Assembly: GCA_918026815.1 (NCBI GenBank)
Contig: CAKJVC010000030.1
Span: 558,001 to 622,000, forward strand
Reading direction: 5' to 3'
Length of the DNA: 64,000 bases
Origin: Chalara sp. BL73
Lineage: Eukaryota > Ascomycota > Leotiomycetes > Helotiales
In this document: positions 55,760-64,000 of the stretch, piece after piece
Position numbering within the stretch: position 1 is the stretch's first letter
Layout of the letters: every line of letters starts with the position of its first letter
The notes under the pieces: generated by a model
What the model saw: the letters and a program-made list of their open reading frames with translations, nothing else
Told to the model about the DNA's origin: nothing
The model's database searches: none
Program-made: the position numbers and the translations under genes

Positions 55760-56646
55760 GCTTCCAACTCGAAGGTGCTTCAGCAAACAACCAAGCACTC
55801 TATCTTGATTCTTATGGAAATCGTGATCCTAGAAAGAATGGAGAGTCAGCAGATGGTTCGTTCTTTTGTCTTTCCCGTTTTGTTTCTACCCTTGAAGCGG
55901 ATCACGCTAACATGAGCAATTAGGATTCGCATGCAAGTCTGGATCTGGTACCGGCAATATATTGAAAGGAGCCAGAATCTGGAACAATGTTGATGACGGT
56001 ATTGACTTATGGTAACGCTTCTGATATTTACTTCAATTTGTTGTCATTACAAGCATGAACTGACAACTCGCAGGGAATTCGCATCTCCAGTCACAATCGA
56101 AGATACCATTGTATGGGGCAACGGATTCAGCCGGTAAGCTATCCCCTCCAAAGTAAATCTCTTCATCACTTACACGGTTTTATCAGATGGGGATTCACCT
56201 CCTTCGCCGGTGACGGAAATGGCTTCAAACTCGGCGGCGGCGCAACAGGCGCAATCCCATCCGCCAACCACATCGTCAAAAACTGCATATCGTTCCTCAA
56301 CGCTGTTGATGGATTTATCGACAATGGGAATGCAGAAAAATTCACCATGACTCGCAACACGGCGTTCAACAACGGTCGTCATGGGTACAGATTTCAATCT
56401 TCAACTTCGACGTTCACGGGTAATGTGGCAGCAAGTAATAAGGGGACTCCAACGGCATTTACAGGGACGCAAACGCAGAGTGGGAATTCTTGGAATGTGG
56501 GTGGGACGTGGAATAATGCCACTTTCATCAGTGTTAGCTCTAGCATTATGGCTGGTGCGAGACAGGCTAATGGGAAGATTGTGGGGAGTGACTTCTTGCT
56601 GCCGCTTAGTGGGGCAGCAATTGGAGCGACTACTTATTGGGTTTAA
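55760..56646 (+). pseudogene. Pectate lyase, polysaccharide lyase family 9-like, 5'-truncated
   Basis: Four exons, 55760-55855, 55924-56011, 56074-56133 and 56187-56646, splice in phase. They read GFQLEGASANNQALYLDSYG and NRDPRKNGESAD, then GFACKSGSG and NNVDDGIDLW. The later exons read EFASPVTIEDTIVWGNGFSR, WGFTSFAGDGNGFKLGGG, NCISFLNAVDGFIDNGN and FTMTRNTAFNNGRHGYRF, with a stop after TTYWV. This is the parallel-beta-helix core of PL9 pectate lyases, secreted enzymes that cleave polygalacturonate, with the conserved DDGIDLW and GNGFKLGGG Asp/Lys-bearing segments. A signal peptide and the first ~150-200 residues are absent upstream, so the gene is truncated unless further exons were missed. 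The remaining exons are intact. Confidence 0.75.
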
Positions 56647-56906
56647 TAATGGGAGTTCGGTGGAGGGATGGCTGCGATGAATAAGTGCAAATGGGGGAAG
56701 TCGTGTAGTTCTGCTCGCTTAAATAATAGATCAAAATACTCCTTTAAGTTACATCAAACCACGACCTTGCAACAAATTACCAACGCGCCAAGCCTCATAG
56801 GATTCTGCCAACTCTGTAATCTGTGCACCTCCTCGATCCTCTTGACGCGGCAACCCCAAGCTGTGTAATCGCCGACGTTCTAAAACACGAGGTCAATGCG
56901 CTGCGC

Positions 56907-58920
56907 TTAGATCAGATTGATATCCCTGAGTTCGTAGTCATTCATTGACCATCTCTGGCCGTGCATCATGCCGTGGATGACAGCCGGGACAACAAGCCTG
57001 AAACTCTCCTGCTCTTCGCGCAAGATAAGAGGCATCTTTGCACCTTCTGCAAGAATAACGAGATCGCCGACTTCAATCGATGGGTGCGCCATACCCGCGT
57101 AGCCATCGTCGGTTGTAAAAAAAGCATTCGGCTCTTCATCTTTCAGATGCTGGTTCCAATGAAACTCTCGAACATCCAAATACGGCGAGTCTCCAAGGTA
57201 CATACCACACGCGAGTTTCATATCACGGTTCAGCGGTAATGTCTCGAATAATTCCCTCAACTTCTCATTGCCAGCTCGCCTGGCAATGCTACGCATTCGC
57301 TGCGCTTCCCTTTCGCCCTCTCGAACTGTGTGTTCATACTCCTCGCCTTGCCCTGACATGATCCGATACCATTTATTAAATGTTTCTTCCTCTACATTAC
57401 GTTCTCTGTAGCAATTTTTACAGAGTAGGCAACTCAGAGCGTCAATGGCTGGCTCGCCTGTCGGATATCTGCCTTGCGCTGATGCAAGTCTGACAATCCT
57501 GCGAGATACCCTGACGGAGCTGACCACAAGTAGCATAGCATTCAAATCAGACGGATTCAGAGTGGTTAGCAGTTCACTGCCCCGGGATAGTACAGGATCC
57601 ACCTTTGCCTGCACTCTACCTGCAATGAGCCCTCTTAAGACCAGTCGCTTTCCGCATTCAGAGACCGGCGAAGGGTTTAGTTGAAGGCTTCCTCTAGGCG
57701 TAGCGGAGTAGTCATCGTACTCTACATGACTTTTTACTTTGACGCTCCAGTCAGGAACCCACGATGGGAGGCCAGAGATTTCGTCGTTGCCACCGACGCA
57801 ACAGAGCACATCCAAACAGCGGTCATATTGAATTGCTGCCCCCGCTGCGGTTGTATATATCTCTGCTGTTTCTTTTGAATAGTCTGGAGATGGTATTGGC
57901 ATATCTAAGACTTGGAGGATGGAGTAGAGGGCGAAAATTTTATCCTTTGGGTCGGTCGCAGACTGCAAGCGCGTTTGCTGAAGGGTATGCGAGAACAATT
58001 TTTTGAAGACCTCGCGTCCAGAAGTGGTCCGCCCAAAACGGCGGTAGTGCTTCACAGCAGTCCGCAAGCAGGAGAGCATCGTCTGCCGCAGGTAGCGCGT
58101 GCTCATAATGTCGGTACAGTTGCTCATCATGTAGTCTTGAAGATGTCGAATGCCAGTACAAAATACGTCGTATGGCATCAAACTATCGCCACATACAATG
58201 ACAGAATCATCGGCCAAGATAACTTCCTGAAAGGTCCAAAGCCGATCGAACCAAGCGCGCTGGAGAGCTTCGTATAGGAAGCTACCTCGAGTGATTTCTC
58301 CTTTCTCTTTTAATTGATCTATTTAGTATGCGTTAGTCGTATTGGAAGCGTACCTGAATGAACTATTGGGACAACCAACCGTCGAGATTACGAATTTCTG
58401 CAACCAGCTCAGGGAATGCGCTTGGTTCCGCATCACTATCCTTTTCGATTGATCCAGCCTTCTCAATGTACTTGAAGGCCAGATGGGAATTATCATTACC
58501 CAGCCCCAGCCATATCCAGACAAACGAGGCCTTGTTGTAAATCTCGTTCATTAGGGCCACCTGGTGATTCCGTTCTGCGATCGAGGATTGATCGATGCAT
58601 ATGGCATCAATCCACAGAATATGTCGATTGCGTGGATAGCGAAAGTATCTAAGCACCTCCGCACACTTTGCCGTTATCCTCAGCCTTCTGCCATTTATGA
58701 GAATCTGGTGGTCGAGTCTGGCCGAGCCCCAAACATAAGATATCGCTCTATACTCAGGCGGTTTGTCAAGACTTTCCTCCCTTAGCTCACACATCAATGG
58801 CGAGTCAGGGTCTTTGGAAGGTAAAAGTCCCAGTACGCGAAATGATGTGGCGTGCCGAATCGGCTTGTAGACATAGGCTTCATTCGTATGCAAGTTAAGA
58901 AAACTGCTGATGAACTCCAT
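56907..58920 (-). pseudogene. HET-domain protein, probably broken at the exon junction
   Basis: The ATG at 58920 opens MEFISSFLNLHTNEAYVY. Exon 1 has YRAISYVWGSARLDHQI, HILWIDAICIDQSSIAERN and EIYNKASFVWIWLG. It meets TAG just after DGWLSQ (58363), a few codons before an apparent donor. The following exon, after an acceptor near 58324 with a GACTAACG branch, reads GSFLYEALQRAWFDRLWTFQ and DPKDKIFALYSILQVLDMP. It ends with the family C-terminus (GDLVILAEGAKMPLILRE) and a stop at 56907. The phases of the two exons fit only if a weak donor (GTTGGT near 58376) is used, so either the junction is unusual or the gene carries a nonsense and frame change. All HET motifs are otherwise intact. Confidence 0.75.
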
Positions 58921-58955
58921 AATCTCCAATTTCAAGTTCGATATGGGCCTGTAGT

Positions 58956-59321
58956 CTACCGTGAAGTCATAAAAACTCCATGTTCAGCTCTCGGAGCTTC
59001 AGCGCTGCTCAACAGTTTTGGTGGTTGAGCCAGCCATAACATGCGCCACACAAGAAGGCAGTTAACGGAATATTCCGAGAGCTGTTCCAATTCCACCATT
59101 TCTCCCGCGTCCTTCCCACGTAAAAAGAGTGTGCTTCCAAATACATCATGCCTCCATGGGCCTGCGACGACTCTCACCTCCCCGTGGTGCAGGCTGGGAA
59201 CCTGTAGTACTCTCTGGAGGGTCTGCAGAGCTAAGATGGGGTCACGGCGGAGCTGGAATGGTGCGTTGGGGTGGTGGTGGAGGCTTCGTCCACCTTGGCC
59301 ACCTCCCCGACGTGAGGCCAT
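58956..59321 (-). CDS. Hypothetical 121-residue frame
   Basis: It starts at an ATG with a Gly/His-rich beginning (MASRRGGGQGGRSLHHHPN), followed by an amphipathic middle (FQLRRDPILALQTLQRVLQV) and ELEQLSEYSVNCLLVWRMLW. I do not recognise it. It lies upstream of the HET gene on the same strand and could be a degraded exon or chance frame. Confidence 0.25.
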   Translation of the reverse strand: MASRRGGGQGGRSLHHHPNAPFQLRRDPILALQTLQRVLQVPSLHHGEVRVVAGPWRHDVFGSTLFLRGKDAGEMVELEQLSEYSVNCLLVWRMLWLAQPPKLLSSAEAPRAEHGVFMTSR

Positions 59322-59534
59322 CCAGAACAGAGGACTACCGCCAAAATGGGTATGAAAACCATCCGACGACGAGTACTCGTGTCGAGAGCGAGACCCCTAC
59401 TAGCCGTGAGCGACTAGAGGTCAGTGGAATCATGGCCTACTTCGTCGAGAGGACACCTCTGGTGCGGGTGCAGATTTTTCACGCTGAGCTTACGAGTACA
59501 GGTCCGCGATCTGGAGGTATTGCAAGGCAGCCTG

Positions 59535-59606
59535 CCCGTCACTTGTTAAGGGGTAGTACTGGGCATTTGTTAAGGGATGGACTCGGGCACTTGTTAAGGG
59601 AAGGTT
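59535..59606. repeat. Three tandem copies of a ~25-bp unit
   Basis: The string CACTTGTTAAGGG or CATTTGTTAAGGG recurs three times (about 59540, 59564 and 59588) at 24-26 bp spacing, just left of the truncated gypsy integrase. It may be remnant LTR or unrelated minisatellite sequence. Confidence 0.5.
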
Positions 59607-62600
59607 GAAGGGAAGGGGGCGGTTGATTGCGCGTGGTCGTACGAAGAGACTCGGGGTACGCTGGAGATGGTGCTTGTTAGGAGAAGGGGAGTAACAAGAG
59701 CACGATCCCTGGGTAGGATTAGTAGGGCGAGCGTGAGAGGAGGGTTGTGAGTGGGCTTGGGCATGGAGAGTATGATCTCGGTTTGGCCATCCGTCTGCTT
59801 GTGGTATGCCGTTGAGAGTTTGATTTTTACGCCGATTATTCTGCAGACTTCTTTCCAGAATGATGATACAAACTGTGGTCCTCTGTCGGATACAATAGAC
59901 TCCGGGGTGTGTCCGAACCGATAGATCCATTGAATGAATAAAGTGGCCAGTCCTCGGGCATCAATGTTCTGATAGCACGGGATAGTCACTGAATCCTTTC
60001 CGAGTCGGTCGATAAACACTAGAATGCAATCATATCCATGCTTGTCTTTGGGGAAATCCTTGAAATCCATGCACAAGTGCTGCATAGGGTACGAAGGTAC
60101 TGGTAATGGATGGAGAAATCCTCGTTGTTTTGTCTGGTCCTGATGAGATCTTTTGCAAACTTGACAGTTTTGCACATATCTTTTACAGTCCGCACCCATC
60201 CCGGCCCAGTGGTACTTACGCGCAAGCAACTGGTAGGTTTTGGCTTCTCCTGGGTGGGATGTAGAAAGTTGATCATGTACTTCTCGAATCAGGTCCGTAC
60301 AGAGGGGAGTATGGCGGTTCACGCATAGTCTTCCCTGGTATAGCAAAAGTCCATCTTCTATAGTGTATCCGAAAGTCAAATCTTTCCGTTGTTTTTCGAA
60401 CGACTTCCTGTTGTCGTCCTTGAGTTGATCTACCAGATCGGTGGAGTTTCGGAGCATTGTAGTGTCATTTTCTGACATTTCTAGAACATTGAGGTCACAT
60501 TTGGCCTGCATCGAGCTGCATTTGGGGGACATTTGGCTGCATTCCACGAACATCTGTGCCAATTCGGCGTTGATTCGGGGATCCAACCTATTAGGTCCCA
60601 GCAGCGTCCGGGATCTGGTGTCCTGTTTTACTGCCTCTTGTTCTTTAAGGTCCTGTTCTCTTCTGCTCAGGATATCTGCTTTTTGGTTGGCTTTTCCGGG
60701 GGTATACATAATCTTAAAATTGAAATCCGATAGAAATTCCATCCAACGCACTTGCCTGGCGGTCAGGAGTTTGGTCGTCATGAAATATTCCAGAGAATGA
60801 TGGTCCGAATATACTGCGATCTGGCTGCTGGTAGACATAAGCTCTGGTCTCCATTTTCTAAAAGCTTCGAGTATTGCAAAAAGCTCTTTGTCATGAATCT
60901 CCCAATTAGCTTCATGGCCCACTAGCACATGCGAATAGAATCCGACCGGGTGCCAAGTAATATTGTCGTGCAATTGGGACATAATTCCTGCAATCACACC
61001 GTCTGACGCGTCGGTTTCTAGTTTCGTAGGGAGTTCGGAGTCGAAATGGCGCAGCACCTGAGGGGAAAATAAGTGCTGTTTCAATTCCTCAAAAGCTGTG
61101 TCACACTCTTTGGTCCACTTAAAGGGTTCAGTGGGCCTAGTGAGGATAGTCAGAGGTTTTGCGATCTTCCCAAAATCTCTGATAAATTGTCGGTAAAATC
61201 CGCAGAATCCCAAAAAGGATCTTACACCTGTCACCGTATGAGGTCTGGTCCAGGTCCGAAGAGGCTCAACCTTGTCGGGGTCCACTTCCAAGCCCTCGGT
61301 GGTCAAAATGTATCCCAGATATTTGGTCCTGGTGGTGCTGAATTCGCACTTCCTGATATCAGCCTGGAGTCCCGCCTCACGCAATCGCTGAAGCACTTTC
61401 TTGACATGTTCTTCGTGCTCCTCCAGCGATTCGGAGTAGATCAGGATGTCATCCAGGTAGACGATGCAGAAAACATCAAGGAAATTCATAAGTACATCGT
61501 TCATATACCTCTGGTAAGTAGCCGGACCGTTGGTGAGTCCAAATGGTAACACTTTGCATTTGTAGTTCCCATATCTGGTTCGAAAAGTAGTATACTCTTC
61601 CGATGCTGGATCTATTCTGATCCGGTGGAAAGCCTGCCGTATATCGAGCTTTGTGAAGAATTTGGCCTTGCCAACTCTCGATAAGAGTTCGTCTATCCGC
61701 GGAATCGGATATGGGTCGGTTCGAGTAAGAGCATTCAACTTGCGGTAGTCAATACAAAACCTTAGACTCCCATCCTGCTTTTTTACGAATAGGATTGGAG
61801 AGTAAAAAGGGCTGTTGCTGTTGGCGATGAATCCCTTCTTGAGGTTCTCCAATATATATTCCTTAGTAGCTTTCAACTCCTGAGTGGATTGTCGATACAG
61901 GGGGGATCCGGAAAGTGGTAGGGGGGCTTCCAAATGGATCTTATGGTCATACAAACGATGGGGGGGTAATTGATCAGATGCTACCTTCGAAAACACATCG
62001 GAGAACTTCCTGAGGTTGTTCGGCAGTTTCTGATCGATCAGAGTCTCCGTGTCAGGATCTTCGTAGAGTAAAGAGTCTTTCTCTCCTGGTAGGTAGTCTG
62101 GACTCTGAGTCTTAGAACGTTCCTCGATAATCCTATCAATCTCATAGAGAGTGGTCTGAAAGAACTCTGAGGACTTCCGTTTCATGTAGTAGTGGAACGC
62201 GTTGGCGCTGACTTCGCAAATATCAAAAGGTTTGATGGTCTGCGGAGTGGGTGCTGAAGGTTTTCGGCGCCTGCGCCTGCGTTTTAGAATAGAAGTAATT
62301 GGTGCTGTCAATACAGTCGATACCGTTGGCGCAGCTGGTGCCGTTGGGACTGCTGCACTTTTTCGAGAAATTGGAATTTTCAGGTCGGAGGCGGATCGTA
62401 GCAGGTTCAGGCACGCTCCCTTTTTGCTGCGTTGATGCTCCCGATCTAAAGCTTTGTCTCTTCGAATTACGTCGTCTTGGAAATTAGGTGTAACAATATT
62501 TTTTGAATTAGGGGGGGGTATAAGGATAGTTTTGTCCCAGTATGGAGTCGGAGGGGTTCCGGTGGGCCATACGAATCTATGCCGAGTTGGATCTAACAAT

Positions 62601-62980
62601 ATTTTGAAACGTTTCATCCATTTGATGCCGATAATAATGTCTTGGTTTCCTAGGTCAAGAAGCACAAAGGGACAGTTAAATATTCTCCGCTTGTCGATTG
62701 TGAGGTGCAAACGAATGTACTCTGAAGCATAACTCATAATTTTCTTTTTGTAACCACGAATAGGAACAGGATAAGGAAGTTTCTTGATTTTGGTCTGAAG
62801 AGAGTCCGAAAGGTGTCTGGCTAGCGCGCCGTTGATGAAGAGGTATCCAGTAGCTCCTGTATCTGCCAAAGATTGAAGGGCTATTCCGATTCCATTCATA
62901 CTAAGCATGCATGGAACTAGAAATTGCGTACCACCCATCAATTTGGATAAGTCTAAATTTGACAGATCACACTTGCGCAA
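59594..62980 (-). pseudogene. Gypsy pol polyprotein, integrase truncated
   Basis: The frame is open for 1,128 codons. It includes the protease DTG (LADTGATGYLFING), a long linker, and RT (FCIDYRKLNALTRTDPYPIP, AFHRIRIDPASEEYTTF, YLDDILIYS). It continues with RNase H (LETDASDGVIAGIMSQ, YSDHHSLEYFMTT), the integrase zinc finger (HPGEAKTYQLLARKYHW..CQVC) and the catalytic core (FIDRLGKDSVTI, SDRGPQFVSSFW). After GQTE the sequence turns into an unrelated tail and stop, removing the third catalytic Glu region and integrase C-terminus. Translation is expected from gag by a minus-one shift, since pol lies in that frame and overlaps the gag stop. The frame has no internal stop, so the element is recent. 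Confidence 0.9.
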
Positions 62981-64000
62981 GCCTAGAAAGGAGCCTTGCC
63001 CTAGGCTTCTTCGTTTCCCTTCCGATCCTCCTCTGAGTCGGATCCTGAAGTGTGTTGTTGTTCCTCGTGTTCTGTTGTCTCATCCACTATTGCTTTTACA
63101 TTGGTAGCAATTTCCTTCACAGTAGTGTTCAAAGGACATTCTGACTGAAAGTGCCCAGTTTTCCCACATCGAAAGCATGCCGAGTCTACTCTGTCCTTCG
63201 TTATGTTTACAGGAGTACTCGTCCTTTCTCTGGGAAGAGAATTGTAACCTTTGATTGTGGATGAAGAACGATAGTCTGATGTGCTGGACCCTTTATATAG
63301 TGTATGAGAAGGGGTCGTAGTTTTAGAGTTGTGTGAGTCAGTTGCTTTGGTTTGGTATCCCTTCCGAATCAGCGTAGTTCTGCCTGTAGCACTGATCAGA
63401 GGGGTTTCAGTATCTCGACGATTCTCTCTGTCAATTGAGGATAAATGTGCAACCATTTCCTGGAAACTTTCTCCCCAACCGCGTTTTGCTGCTTTTGCTG
63501 TTCTTCTGAGTCTTGGAGTTATTTTTTGCCACAGGTAAAAGAACCATTCCGATTCAGCTACGTTTCCCTTGATTGCGGTACTCAAGAAACGTGCTTTGAA
63601 TTCTGGGAAGGTTTCGAAAGCATGTCCTTTTCCTCCCATTGTCAATTCATGGAATGCTGTCCTTGCCTGCTCTGTTTCGTCTCCAGTTATGTAGTAAGAA
63701 GCCAAAAGCTCCAGCATCTCTTCTGCTGTTCTGAATCCACAGGTGTCGGATAGGTAACGGGGTTCCAAGTATCCCCTAGCGGTACCTTTGGTTATGCTCC
63801 ATATAAGTGCCCTCTTTGATCTTTCAGATGGGTAGAGTTCCGGGTGTAGCTCGAGTCGGTCTATTAAGGAAGCTCTCCATTGTCGGAAGGGTGGTTCAGT
63901 CCCATCATCCAGAGGAACAATCTTTTCGAGCTCCATTTTTCTAGGTCTCATGTCTTCAGGGGTCTGAGGGTAGTCGGAGGGGTCTCCGGATCTCCATGGG
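59790..64000 (-). mobile_element. Ty3/gypsy retrotransposon, 3'-truncated and running off the right edge
   Basis: Gag and pol are adjacent on the minus strand in the order gag, protease, RT, RNase H, integrase, which defines Ty3/gypsy. Pol coding stops resembling integrase after YHKQTDGQTE at about 59795, and no LTR follows, so the 3' end is deleted. The 5' LTR would lie beyond base 64000. A diverged relative is at 32.8-33.6 kb. Confidence 0.9.
63001..63951 (-). CDS. Gypsy gag protein
   Basis: The ATG at 63951 opens MRPRKMELEKIVPLDDGTEP. A capsid-like region follows (FRQWRASLIDRLELHPELYP, FETFPEFKARFLSTAIKGNV), then a Ser/Thr-rich linker. A single zinc knuckle CFRCGKTGHFQSEC and an acidic C-terminus end at TAG (63003-63001). 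It is 316 residues. The order and knuckle are those of fungal Ty3/gypsy gag. The pol frame is open across the stop in the minus-one frame. Confidence 0.88.
   Translation of the reverse strand: MRPRKMELEKIVPLDDGTEPPFRQWRASLIDRLELHPELYPSERSKRALIWSITKGTARGYLEPRYLSDTCGFRTAEEMLELLASYYITGDETEQARTAFHELTMGGKGHAFETFPEFKARFLSTAIKGNVAESEWFFYLWQKITPRLRRTAKAAKRGWGESFQEMVAHLSSIDRENRRDTETPLISATGRTTLIRKGYQTKATDSHNSKTTTPSHTLYKGSSTSDYRSSSTIKGYNSLPRERTSTPVNITKDRVDSACFRCGKTGHFQSECPLNTTVKEIATNVKAIVDETTEHEEQQHTSGSDSEEDRKGNEEA

Overview
The window is nuclear DNA of a filamentous ascomycete (Pezizomycotina). The evidence is short introns of about 45-110 nt with GT..AG ends and CTGAC/CTAAC branch sites, several HET-domain genes, 2EXR-domain and fungal rhodopsin-like membrane proteins, a PNP/NB-ARC NLR remnant, a family-9 pectate lyase, and Tad1-type LINE, Ty3/gypsy, Fot1/pogo, hAT and PIF/Harbinger elements. 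No bacterial signatures, CRISPR arrays or rRNA are present, and no tRNA could be supported. The species cannot be named from sequence alone.

Layout. 1-5 kb: the start of a conserved hypothetical gene running off the left edge, a short terminal-inverted-repeat element holding telomere-like repeats, and two divergent broken HET genes (HET-TPR and HET-coiled-coil). 5-6 kb: an Hst3/Hst4-like sirtuin. 7-15 kb: mostly decayed single-copy genes (two 2EXR genes, a rhodopsin-like membrane protein). 15.8-21 kb: a mosaic of casein-kinase-1 fragment, hAT transposase and PNP/NB-ARC receptor fragment, followed by a HET gene whose spliced 3' exons encode an HMG box. 22-26 kb: an ankyrin-repeat gene, a Harbinger deletion derivative and a two-exon hypothetical gene. 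26-32 kb: a HET gene cut by a LINE, then an intact three-exon gene encoding a CK1-like pseudokinase, an Est1-type domain and C-terminal membrane segments. 32.8-36 kb: a gypsy fragment, a small membrane-anchored RING-H2 gene and an LTR. 36-52.9 kb: a giant DUF3638/DUF3645 gene split into two oppositely oriented parts by an apparent 15.2 kb inversion. The inverted segment carries a LINE tail, an intact HET gene, a complete Fot1/pogo element and a DDE transposase. 53-64 kb: a pogo-type miniature element, a kinase tail, a pectate lyase missing its 5' end, another HET gene and a gypsy element running off the right edge.

Common theme. Allorecognition or NLR-type genes (five HET loci plus the NB-ARC, TPR and ankyrin proteins) and signalling fragments sit among transposons, as expected of a fast-evolving accessory region. 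HET, HMG, CK1 and Est1 modules appear in unusual combinations. Many breaks are single-base indels in homopolymers, so some apparent pseudogenes may be assembly errors. Others carry C-to-T or G-to-A nonsense changes that look like repeat-induced point mutation.
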